DNA of 12,989 bases, from the NCBI GenBank assembly GCA_945861995.1, contig CAMAWZ010000035.1, positions 1 to 12,989 on the forward strand, written 5' to 3'. Below are positions 6,276-12,556 of this stretch, piece after piece (position 1 is the first letter of the stretch; every line of letters begins with the position of its first letter). The stretch is from Pseudorhodobacter antarcticus (GTDB lineage Bacteria; Pseudomonadota; Alphaproteobacteria; Rhodobacterales; Rhodobacteraceae). A program made the translations under genes and the position numbers. The notes under the pieces were generated by a model that saw only the letters and a program-made list of their open reading frames with translations, was not told where the DNA came from and did not search any database.

Positions 6276-6689
6276 CTATTTACGGCCAATGCGAATGGTC
6301 TGCACTACAGCATCGGGCACAATGCGGTGCAAGTCTATATGCAAAAGCCCGTGTTCCACATCGGCCCCTGCCACCTCGACCCCGTCGGCCAGCACAAAGC
6401 TGCGCTGAAACGCGCGGGATGCAATGCCGCGGTGCAGGAACACGCGCTCGCACGTCTCCTCGGCTTGGCGCCCGCGCACAACCAATTGGCGGTCTTCAAC
6501 GGTAATCTGCAAATCCTCTTGCCGAAACCCCGCCACGGCCAGCGTGATGCGGTAGGTGTTTTCCGACGTAGCCTCGATGTTAAAGGGCGGATAGCCCTCT
6601 GACCCCGTTTTGGCCGTGCGTTCGACAAGGCGTTCAAGCTGTTCGAACCCCAGCAGGAACGGGTGGCCCCCAAAGGTAATTTTCGTCAT
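6276..6689 (-). CDS. Hsp20/alpha-crystallin family small heat-shock protein
   Basis: A 137-residue holdase chaperone of the Hsp20 (IbpA-like) family, which keeps unfolding proteins soluble during stress. The N-terminal arm MTKITFGGHPFLLGFEQLER is followed by the alpha-crystallin domain from YPPFNIEATSENTYRITLAV (33-52) through LVVRGRQAEE and RAFQRSFVL to the conserved GLL region (VEHGLLHIDL, 111-120). The C-terminal extension is short (about 17 residues) and I see no clear IxI/V motif that would help oligomerisation, apart from IRI near the end. The ATG at 6687-6689 follows AAAGGA with 6 bases between. An in-frame upstream start would add 9 residues without a better site. It is the first gene of a pair with DUF1150. 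Confidence 0.92.
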   Translation of the reverse strand: MTKITFGGHPFLLGFEQLERLVERTAKTGSEGYPPFNIEATSENTYRITLAVAGFRQEDLQITVEDRQLVVRGRQAEETCERVFLHRGIASRAFQRSFVLADGVEVAGADVEHGLLHIDLHRIVPDAVVQTIRIGRK

Positions 6690-6749
6690 TCCATGTCCTT
6701 TCACAAAGCGACACATCAGATCGGCCCCAAAGCGGCGACCGTACTCTGA

Positions 6750-6778
6750 ATATGGGGCCGCAAATTCTATCGCGCAAG
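6750..6778 (-). promoter_or_regulatory. Candidate heat-shock (RpoH) promoter of hsp20-DUF1150
   Basis: On the minus strand CTTGCG (6778-6773) is followed after 15 bases by CCCCATAT (6757-6750). The second box matches the known sigma-32 -10 consensus CCCCATNT closely. The first keeps the core CTTG. This would give a leader of roughly 50 bases before the hsp20 start, which is reasonable. Confidence 0.6.
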
Positions 6779-6912
6779 GGGCGCAGGCGGCAAAGCACCC
6801 GCGCTAAACCCGCCACACGCGAAAATTTCCCGCCATTTCATTCAAAAATATGCTATCGTGTACGCCAGTATAAATAAGCCGATTCTTGGGTAGCGGCGAC
6901 GGGGTTTGCGCA

Positions 6913-7131
6913 ATGAATGCCACCAGTGAAATGAGCCATACGGAAGTGCTGGCCAACAGGCTGGCCATGCTGCGCAGTGAACACCGCGCGCTGGATATTC
7001 AAATTGCCGCACTGGCCGCCGCCGCCCTGCCTGACCGCATCACCATGCAGCGCCTGAAAAAGCAAAAACTGGCGCTGAAAGACCAGATCACCGCCCTTTC
7101 GGCCCAGCTTATTCCCAATATCATCGCCTAG
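6913..7131 (+). CDS. DUF465/YdcH family small protein
   Basis: A 72-residue, mostly helical protein of the DUF465 (YdcH-like) family. The pattern is a helical hairpin: MSHTEVLANRLAMLRSEHRALDIQI, a short turn with ALPDRITM, then RLKKQKLALKDQITALSAQL. The RLKK.KL.LKD.I motif is the family hallmark. Function is unknown, and the coiled-coil pattern suggests a protein-binding role. I chose the ATG at 6913. Alternatives are a TTG at 6886 and an ATG at 6931. None has a strong Shine-Dalgarno (GGGG at 6901-6904 is the best for 6913). It is 69 bp before purE, which seems to have its own promoter. Confidence 0.8.
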   Translation: MNATSEMSHTEVLANRLAMLRSEHRALDIQIAALAAAALPDRITMQRLKKQKLALKDQITALSAQLIPNIIA

Positions 7132-7147
7132 GGCCGCACCGCCGCCC

Positions 7148-7174
7148 TTGCCGCCCCTGCTTTGCCCGTATAAT
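7148..7174 (+). promoter_or_regulatory. Candidate promoter of purEK
   Basis: A perfect TATAAT (7169-7174) lies 26 bases before the purE start. The best -35 is TTGCCG (7148-7153), with a short 15-base spacer, so the -35 is uncertain. Confidence 0.45.
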
Positions 7175-7200
7175 CAGGCAAAAATCGCAGGAGCAGGGCC

Positions 7201-7704
7201 ATGCCAGACCGCACCCCAGATCGCATAGATGTCGGCATCATCATGGGCAGCCAGTCCGACTGGCCCACGATGAAAGAGGCAGCGCTGATCCTCGATGAAT
7301 TTTCCATTCCTTACGAGCCTAAAATCGTCTCGGCCCACCGCACACCAGATCGGCTGTGGGAGTATGGCAAAACCGCAGCCGCGCGCGGGTTGAAGGTGAT
7401 CATTGCAGGCGCGGGCGGGGCTGCGCATTTGCCGGGTATGATGGCCAGCAAAACCCGCGTGCCTGTGATTGGCGTTCCTGTGCAGACCAAAGCCCTATCG
7501 GGTGTGGATAGCCTCTATTCCATCGTGCAAATGCCGCGCGGTTTTCCCGTGGCCACTATGGCAATCGGCGCGGCGGGGGCTGCTAATGCAGGCCTTTTGG
7601 CCGTGGGCATTCTGGCGCTGCATGACGCCGCGCTCGCCGCAAAGCTGGATGCGTGGCGCGCCGCGCTGTCGGATAGCATCCCCGAGGAGCCGCGCGATGA
7701 ATAA
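7201..7704 (+). CDS. purE: N5-carboxyaminoimidazole ribonucleotide mutase
   Basis: A 167-residue cytoplasmic enzyme of purine synthesis. It moves the carboxylate of N5-CAIR to carbon 4 to give CAIR. Motifs: GSQSDW (16-21), the catalytic-site SAHRTP (44-49, with the conserved His46) and the ligand-binding glycine loop AGAGGAAHLPGM (69-80), followed by GVPVQTKALSGVDSL. These fit the bacterial class I (mutase) type, which works with PurK; purK lies directly after it. The start has GGAG (7190-7193) about 7 bases upstream. The end overlaps purK by 8 bp. Confidence 0.97.
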   Translation: MPDRTPDRIDVGIIMGSQSDWPTMKEAALILDEFSIPYEPKIVSAHRTPDRLWEYGKTAAARGLKVIIAGAGGAAHLPGMMASKTRVPVIGVPVQTKALSGVDSLYSIVQMPRGFPVATMAIGAAGAANAGLLAVGILALHDAALAAKLDAWRAALSDSIPEEPRDE

Positions 7705-8782
7705 CACGCCAACCGCTTTGGCCGCAGGCGCAACCATCGGCATTTTGGGCGGCGGGCAATTGGGGCGGATGCTGTCCGTTGCAGCCAGCCGTCTTGGATA
7801 CAAAACCCATATATTCGAGCCCGCCGAAAACTGCCCCGCCGCTGATGTCGCCCATTCCATAACCACCGCCCCCTACAGCGATTTGGCCGCCTTGCGCGCC
7901 TTTGCCAGCAGTGTTGATGTGATCACCTACGAATTTGAAAACATCCCCACCGAGGCGCTAGACGCTCTTGAGGCGCTGCGCCCCATTCGCCCCAACCGCC
8001 GCGCACTGGCCATTTCCCAAGACCGCATGGCGGAAAAGGATTTTCTGACAGGCCTTGGCCTGATATGCGCGCCTTACGTGCGCGTCACCGATATCGCCAG
8101 CCTGCACTCTGCGAGCGCGGCAATCGGCCTGCCCGCCATTTTGAAAACCACACGGCTGGGCTATGATGGCAAGGGCCAAGCGCGCATCAAAACCACAGGC
8201 GACATGCCCGCTGCCCTCTCTGCCATGAACGGGGCCGAGGCCGTGCTAGAAGGCTTTATCGTCTTCGAGCGCGAGGTTTCCGTCATCGCCGCGCGGGGGC
8301 TGGACGGGTCTGTTGCAGCCTATGACCCAGGCGAGAATGTGCATCACGATGGGATTTTGCGCACCACCACGGTGCCTTCGCGCCTGACGCCAAGTTTGCG
8401 CAGCGACGCGGTCCTGATCGCGGCCCGCATTCTGAATGCGCTGGATTATGTTGGTGTGATGGGGGTGGAACTCTTTGTCACCCCAAACGGGCTGCTGGTG
8501 AACGAAATTGCCCCGCGCGTGCATAATTCGGGCCACTGGACACAGAACGGCTGCGCGGTAGATCAGTTTGAACAGCATATCCGCGCTGTCGTGGGCCTGC
8601 CCCTTGGCGACGGGTCGCGCCACTCGGACGTAATGATGGAAAACCTGATCGGCGATGATATGGCCCGCGTGCCAGACATTCTGCGCGAGGGGCACGCCGC
8701 CTTGCATCTGTATGGCAAGGGCGAGGCCCGCGCGGGGCGCAAGATGGGCCACGTCAACCGCGTTTTGCCCGCCAAAACCTAA
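7697..8782 (+). CDS. purK: 5-(carboxyamino)imidazole ribonucleotide synthase
   Basis: A 361-residue ATP-grasp enzyme. It joins AIR and bicarbonate with ATP to make N5-CAIR, the substrate of PurE. Landmarks: N-terminal GILGGGQLGRML (15-26), TYEFENIP (77-84), the ATP-grasp nucleotide loop TTRLGYDGKGQ (151-161), EREVSVI (191-197) and the metal/substrate segment NEIAPRVHNSGHWT (269-282). The ATG at 7697 lies inside the end of purE and follows GAGGAG (7684-7689) with 7 bases between, so coupling is likely. The open frame runs back to 7469 inside purE in another frame, but that extension is a shadow. The end converges with the iron permease family gene, leaving 26 bp between the stops. Confidence 0.97.
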   Translation: MNNTPTALAAGATIGILGGGQLGRMLSVAASRLGYKTHIFEPAENCPAADVAHSITTAPYSDLAALRAFASSVDVITYEFENIPTEALDALEALRPIRPNRRALAISQDRMAEKDFLTGLGLICAPYVRVTDIASLHSASAAIGLPAILKTTRLGYDGKGQARIKTTGDMPAALSAMNGAEAVLEGFIVFEREVSVIAARGLDGSVAAYDPGENVHHDGILRTTTVPSRLTPSLRSDAVLIAARILNALDYVGVMGVELFVTPNGLLVNEIAPRVHNSGHWTQNGCAVDQFEQHIRAVVGLPLGDGSRHSDVMMENLIGDDMARVPDILREGHAALHLYGKGEARAGRKMGHVNRVLPAKT

Positions 8783-8784
8783 AG

Positions 8785-8821
8785 GGTTCTGGCCCTCAGG
8801 TTCTGGCCCTAAGGCTCTGGC
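8785..8821. repeat. 14-bp tandem repeat, about 2.6 copies, between convergent genes
   Basis: GGTTCTGGCCCT occurs at 8785-8796 and exactly again at 8799-8810. A third, decayed copy, GGCTCTGGC, follows at 8813-8821, giving a period of 14. The second copy carries part of the stop codon of the minus-strand gene and the third copy encodes its last residues. Confidence 0.75.
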
Positions 8822-9219
8822 GTATCGGTATCCGCGCCGCCCTGTGCAATTCTATCGCGCGCCTGCGCCGCCAAATGGCGATAACGGGCGCGAAATTCAT
8901 CCAGCGTCACATCGTCTAATTCTTCCAAATCCAAAATCGCATTATGCGCGCCATTATGCGCGCGGATCAACTCGTCCAGCTTTAACTGAATAGCCGCCGT
9001 ATCGCGGTTTTGCGTATTCTGGATCAAAAACACCATCAAAAAGGTAATGATGGTTGTTCCCGTGTTAATCACCAATTGCCACGTGTCAGAAAAACCAAAC
9101 AGCGGGCCAGTGACCAGCCACATCACAATCACCAACACCGCCAGCAAAAACGTACTGGGCCGCCCTGTGACGTGGGAAATAGCCTTGGCAATGCGGGTGT
9201 AAAGCGCGGTAATCTTCAT
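8809..9219 (-). CDS. Low-affinity iron permease family protein
   Basis: A 136-residue membrane protein of the small bacterial low-affinity iron permease family (PF04120), named after yeast Fet4, although iron transport by these short bacterial members has not been shown to my knowledge. Two membrane helices are visible (about 23-42 and 48-67), followed by the family hallmark QNTQNRDTAAIQLKLDELI (67-85) and a charged cytoplasmic helix with DLEELDDVTLDEFRARYR. I chose the ATG at 9217-9219 because GGAGG stands 5 bases before it in a fitting position. An upstream in-frame start at 9273 would add 18 residues that look non-conserved. The C terminus lies within a tandem repeat. It is convergent with purK. 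Confidence 0.85.
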   Translation of the reverse strand: MKITALYTRIAKAISHVTGRPSTFLLAVLVIVMWLVTGPLFGFSDTWQLVINTGTTIITFLMVFLIQNTQNRDTAAIQLKLDELIRAHNGAHNAILDLEELDDVTLDEFRARYRHLAAQARDRIAQGGADTDTPEP

Positions 9220-9327
9220 TAGTGCCTCCGCCCCCAGCCTGCGCGCGAAGGGGCCTGCGGTCAAGCCGCGCATTTACGGGGCGCATTTTTCCTAGACAAG
9301 CCCGCGCGCGCTTTGCAGACTATACCG

Positions 9328-9777
9328 ATGAAAAAACCCATCCGCATCGCCGCCCGCGCCCTGATTTTGCATGATGACCGCCTGCTGCTGGTCAATGCCT
9401 ACCCTGCGGGCAAATCCGATCTGTGGTGTGCCCCTGGCGGCGGGGCCGAGGCGGGGGCATCCCTGCCCGCCAACCTGATGCGCGAGGTTTTGGAGGAAAC
9501 GGGCCTGACCATTTCCGTCGGCCCCCCTGCCCTGATCAACGAATTTCACGACCCTGCCACCGGCTTTCATCAAGTGGACATCTTCTTTCGCGCGCATATC
9601 ATCGCAGGGGCAATCGACCCCGCATGGCGCGACCCCGAAGGCGTGGTCAGCCAGCGACGGTTCTTTGCGCGTGATGAATTAGCCAGCGGCACGTATCGCT
9701 TTAAACCTGCCAGCCTGCCGCAGGCGACATGGGCCGAAGGGCCACTTTATGACCCGTTGGAAGTGATGGTGCGGTAA
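9328..9777 (+). CDS. Nudix hydrolase with a modified Nudix box
   Basis: A 149-residue Nudix-fold protein. Such enzymes hydrolyse nucleoside diphosphates linked to another group, and the substrate is not predictable here. The Nudix box runs from GGAEAGA (38-44) to REVLEETGL (52-60). The metal-binding REVLEE core is intact, but the first Glu of the consensus (G-x5-E) is Ala44. The N-terminal strand IRIAARALILHDDRLLLVNA is typical, with DLWCAPGGG before the box. The ATG at 9328 has no clear Shine-Dalgarno; a TTG at 9313 is the only near alternative. Translation may be weak or use a leaderless or short-leader message. It converges with the TetR gene, with 10 bp between the stops. Confidence 0.88.
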   Translation: MKKPIRIAARALILHDDRLLLVNAYPAGKSDLWCAPGGGAEAGASLPANLMREVLEETGLTISVGPPALINEFHDPATGFHQVDIFFRAHIIAGAIDPAWRDPEGVVSQRRFFARDELASGTYRFKPASLPQATWAEGPLYDPLEVMVR

Positions 9778-9787
9778 CAAACAAACC

Positions 9788-10414
9788 CTATCGGCCCGTA
9801 CCCTCATCCAAAAACTGCGCCATGATGATTTGGCGCATCGTGTCGTGATATCGGTTCCAATCTTGCGGGGTGCGCAATGCCAAACCTGCAAATCCGTCAG
9901 AATTGACGGCAGATATCACTGCTGCCTCAACAGCGCCAATCATCGCCGCATTAAAGGCGGGTATATCCACCCCTTTGGGCGGTTCCGACATGGGGCGGTT
10001 CTCGGCGATCCAATTGGCCAAAAGCGTTCCGCGCGCCTGTGCAAAAGGCGCAAAGCCACCCTCTGGGCTGGCAATTTCCGCAGCGCGCAGCCGCACCAGC
10101 AGTGGGTCTTGACGATAGGCCGCCAGCAGACCATCCAGCAATGCCAGTTGAAACGCGCGCCACCCCTGCGGCGCTGTGGCAACGGCATGGTTCAAGGCAT
10201 CGACAAAGCGCTGCGCAACGTCTTGCCCCAAGACCGCGATAACACCGTCGATGCCTTCAAAATAGCGGTAGATCAGCTTTTTATCGCAAAGGGCGGCTTT
10301 GGCCAAAGTGTTCACGCCAAGCGCCGCAAACCCATGCGACGATAAAATCTGGCTTGCCGCCAAAAGAATGCGCTGCTGGGTCGCGCCTTTGTTGCGCGTC
10401 AGATCTTCGGTCAT
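9788..10414 (-). CDS. TetR/AcrR-family transcriptional regulator
   Basis: A 208-residue regulator. The N-terminal TetR helix-turn-helix (about 12-58) reads QQRILLAASQILSSHGFAAL, VNTLAKAALCDKKLIYRYFE and IDGVIAVLG. The rest is a helical ligand-binding domain (about 75-205) that does not identify a ligand. I chose the ATG at 10412-10414 because GAGGGG (10425-10420) precedes it by 5 bases; a GTG at 10420 would add two residues but overlaps the ribosome-binding site. It is divergent from the membrane protein at 10531. Three inverted repeats between the genes are strong candidates for its operators, so it probably represses both itself and the membrane protein until a ligand binds. Confidence 0.93.
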   Translation of the reverse strand: MTEDLTRNKGATQQRILLAASQILSSHGFAALGVNTLAKAALCDKKLIYRYFEGIDGVIAVLGQDVAQRFVDALNHAVATAPQGWRAFQLALLDGLLAAYRQDPLLVRLRAAEIASPEGGFAPFAQARGTLLANWIAENRPMSEPPKGVDIPAFNAAMIGAVEAAVISAVNSDGFAGLALRTPQDWNRYHDTMRQIIMAQFLDEGTGR

Positions 10415-10446
10415 TTGCACCCCTCACCCTGCCCATGCGGGCGGTT

Positions 10447-10517
10447 GTCACCACATGGTGATATAGTGATTGACATTTGTCACCAATAGGTGACATACAA
10501 AGTCACCAACTAGTGAC
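10447..10517. promoter_or_regulatory. Array of three TetR-type operators
   Basis: Three 16-bp inverted repeats share the pattern GTCACCA-N2-5-(T/G)GTGA(C/T). Site 1 is GTCACCACATGGTGAT (10447-10462). Site 2 is GTCACCAATAGGTGAC (10479-10494), perfect, and extends to 18 bp from 10478 to 10495. Site 3 is GTCACCAACTAGTGAC (10502-10517). Centres are 32 and 23 bp apart. Further single TCAC/GTGA half-sites occur at 10467-10470, 10525-10528 and near the tetR ribosome-binding site (10424-10427). Confidence 0.8.
10470..10499 (+). promoter_or_regulatory. Candidate promoter of the membrane protein gene
   Basis: A perfect -35 TTGACA (10470-10475) is followed after 18 bases by a weak -10 CATACA (10494-10499). 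Operator site 2 fills the spacer almost exactly, and site 3 covers the expected transcription start. Binding of a repressor there would block RNA polymerase. Confidence 0.5.
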
Positions 10518-10530
10518 AAAGGGATCACAC

Positions 10531-11190
10531 ATGAAGACTCTCTCTATCATCGGCGCAGCAGCCATTGCCGAAGCCATCGCGTTCAACGCAGCTTTCACCG
10601 CGCTGGCCCTTCAATTCGACTATCCCGACATCTTGCGCCGACCTGCGTCCGAGGTTTTGGCCCGCTTTGCCGAAGGTGGGCCAGCGCTGATTGCCACAAG
10701 GTATAGCTTTGCCCTGACGGCGATGGCCCTTGTCCCCTTGGGCATGGCACTTGCCTTTGCAGGGCGCGGCGCACCGCAGATGCGGACTGCGGCGGCAATT
10801 CTGGCAGCGCTGGCGGGCACGGTGCAGGCGATTGGCCTGTTGCGCTGGGTTTTTGCCGTACCTGCCCTTGCCGCGCTTTCTGGCCCACAAGATGCTGCCT
10901 TTATCATTCTAAACGCTTGGGGCGGTGTCGCCATTGGCGAGCATTTGGGATATCTCTTTACAGCCGCCTTCCTGCTGGCCATGGCATTTGCAGACCGCGC
11001 AGAAGCTGCGCTGTATCGCCCCGTCTTGGCGGTTTTGTCTGCCCTCGGCATTGTAATTGGCGCGCTAGAAGGCTTGGCCTTGGTGCTGCAAACCTCGGGC
11101 GAGGTGTTCGCGCTGTTTCAAATCGCGGGTTATGCAGGATTGTCTCTGTGGCTGATTTTGTCGGGCATTGTCCACATGCGCGCCAAATAG
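10531..11190 (+). CDS. Polytopic membrane protein, DUF4386-like
   Basis: A 219-residue integral membrane protein with about six hydrophobic segments (near 6-27, 55-78, 86-112, 136-152, 163-182, 192-213). The layout, with a conserved-looking extracytoplasmic loop (FDYPDILRRPASEVLARF) after the first helix and length near 220, resembles the DUF4386 family, of unknown function. The family assignment is from general likeness and could be wrong. I chose the ATG at 10531 because AAAGGG (10518-10523) lies 7 bases before it; the frame is open further upstream through the operators. A membrane protein divergent from a TetR regulator is commonly regulated by it and may act in stress response or export, but no transporter motif is seen. 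Confidence 0.75.
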   Translation: MKTLSIIGAAAIAEAIAFNAAFTALALQFDYPDILRRPASEVLARFAEGGPALIATRYSFALTAMALVPLGMALAFAGRGAPQMRTAAAILAALAGTVQAIGLLRWVFAVPALAALSGPQDAAFIILNAWGGVAIGEHLGYLFTAAFLLAMAFADRAEAALYRPVLAVLSALGIVIGALEGLALVLQTSGEVFALFQIAGYAGLSLWLILSGIVHMRAK

Positions 11191-11191
11191 G

Positions 11192-11220
11192 GCCGCCCCG
11201 CTGTGCCAGTAAGGGGCGGC
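11192..11220 (+). terminator. Hairpin after the DUF4386-like gene
   Basis: GCCGCCCC (11192-11199) pairs with GGGGCGGC (11213-11220) across a 13-base loop, right after the stop codon. No T-tract follows on the plus strand. The stem is almost the same as that at 4231-4269. Confidence 0.45.
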
Positions 11221-11222
11221 GC

Positions 11223-11250
11223 CAAAAAAGATGCGGGCTAATCGCCCGCA
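11223..11250 (-). terminator. Intrinsic terminator of the bactofilin-like gene
   Basis: On the minus strand TGCGGGC (11250-11244), loop GATTA, GCCCGCA (11238-11232) is followed by TC and a run of six T (11229-11224). This is a standard intrinsic terminator 54 bp past the stop of the minus-strand gene. Confidence 0.8.
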
Positions 11251-11303
11251 CTTCCTGCCTTTAGCACCGCCACGTGGCCGCGATTCAGCAAAACCTGCGC
11301 GGG

Positions 11304-12425
11304 TCATATCATCGCGGCCCGCGTACCCACCCCCAGCAGCGTGACCCCCAGCGCAAAGAACCAGCCCAGCACGGGCACCAGCCAAACCACCGACACCACC
11401 GCAGCGCCGAAAATGCTTAGCGCGAAATGGCCCAGCAATCCGCTTGGCATCGCCCGCCCAAGGGCCACCCACAGCGCCGCGCCCAAAACATAACTGCCCA
11501 GCGCATAGCCTGCAAACATCACCACCATGGCCAGAACCATCAGCGCGGGAAACAGGAAAATCCCCACCAGCGTCAGCGCCAAAACAAAGCCGCTGCCCAC
11601 CAGCGCCGAGGTCACCAGAAACCCCGAAAACATCGCCCGCCACGGATGGGCGCGCGCCACGCCGCGCCACAGTTGCACTTGGGTCGGGGCCAGCGCAATC
11701 ACCACCAGCGCGGTAAGGCCCGTGAACAACAGCCCCATGGCAATGCTGGCCGCGATGGACCAAATCGTTCGGCTTGGCATCATGGGGTAATCCATCGAAT
11801 GCATCCCCCAGTCTTGCCCGCCGCCTTCGGGCAGTTGCAGAATTTTCACACGCGCCGCAGGGGCAACGCTGGCGGGGATGATGATTTTCGCAGGGCTAAC
11901 CGCATAAACTGTCAGGCTGCCCGCCACCTTTGCATCTGGCCCAAAAACCAAATCACGGGCTGCAAACTGCGCATCGCCCGCAACCGCGCCGTTCAGCGTG
12001 ATCCGCTCGGCCGAAATCAGCGCGTAGCCGCCCACCGCGCCGCCCACGCTCACCTCGCTGCCCGCCGCACGCAAATTGCCGCCTGTGCCACTGGCCAGCG
12101 CCACCTCGAACCCTGCCAAATTGGCATCCCCCGTTATGGGGGCGGACACATCCACACTATAACCTACGGCAAACACATCGCCGCCCACCGCGCCGTCCAC
12201 CATAACCCGCCGCGCCGCCAAATGCGCCGAGCCCAGCACGGGCGCACTCAGCGTGGCCGATTGCCCTGCCATGAACACATCTTGCGTCTCCGCACCGCCG
12301 CTAAAGGCAACGGCATTCCCCGCATTAAATGCGTCCTTTCCCATGGCAAAACGCGACGTTTCTTCGGTTTGGGCATGGGCAGTCGTTGCCGCAAAGGCCA
12401 GACAAAGTGCAAGCATCTTGAACAT
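11304..12425 (-). CDS. Secreted bactofilin-like repeat protein with C-terminal membrane domain
   Basis: A 373-residue protein in three parts. A signal peptide (MFKMLALCLAFAATTAHA, probable cleavage after residue 18) comes first. Residues about 35-175 are a run of short repeats with Gly, Ala and alternating hydrophobics, such as QDVFMAGQSATLSAPVLGSA, VDGAVGGDVFAVG, ITGDANLAG, VGGAVGGYALISAERITLNG and AVAGDAQFAAR. They look like the right-handed beta-helix of bactofilins (polymer-forming cytoskeletal domain). Residues about 219-370 hold four or five membrane helices (near 221-246, 266-290, 291-313, 330-352, 353-370). The signal peptide places the beta-helix outside the cytoplasm, unlike classical bactofilins. 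Function is unknown; an envelope scaffold is inference. The ATG at 12423-12425 follows AGGAG by 7 bases. It lies just downstream of the groEL terminator on the same strand, so it should have its own promoter, which I could not identify. Confidence 0.8.
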   Translation of the reverse strand: MFKMLALCLAFAATTAHAQTEETSRFAMGKDAFNAGNAVAFSGGAETQDVFMAGQSATLSAPVLGSAHLAARRVMVDGAVGGDVFAVGYSVDVSAPITGDANLAGFEVALASGTGGNLRAAGSEVSVGGAVGGYALISAERITLNGAVAGDAQFAARDLVFGPDAKVAGSLTVYAVSPAKIIIPASVAPAARVKILQLPEGGGQDWGMHSMDYPMMPSRTIWSIAASIAMGLLFTGLTALVVIALAPTQVQLWRGVARAHPWRAMFSGFLVTSALVGSGFVLALTLVGIFLFPALMVLAMVVMFAGYALGSYVLGAALWVALGRAMPSGLLGHFALSIFGAAVVSVVWLVPVLGWFFALGVTLLGVGTRAAMI

Positions 12426-12503
12426 GAGACATCTCCTGATAGGGTCTGCCCCTGCCTAGCCGCTGCGCCCTTTGCGCCGTCTAACGCAGATCAGTGCGCA
12501 ATG

Positions 12504-12533
12504 AAAAAGGGCGCAGCTTTCGCTGCGCCCTTT
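12504..12533 (-). terminator. groEL intrinsic terminator
   Basis: AAAGGGCGCAGC (12506-12517) pairs perfectly with GCTGCGCCCTTT (12522-12533), a 12-bp stem. On the minus strand the loop is GAAA, a stable tetraloop, and five T follow within and after the stem (12508-12504). It lies about 24 bp past the groEL stop. Confidence 0.85.
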
Positions 12534-12556
12534 CCCGTATGCCTTGATGGCCGAGA

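Noticed and set aside
7469..7696. N-terminal extension of purK by 76 codons
   Set aside because: The extension lies inside purE in another frame. The ATG at 7697 has a strong Shine-Dalgarno and begins the conserved PurK N terminus.
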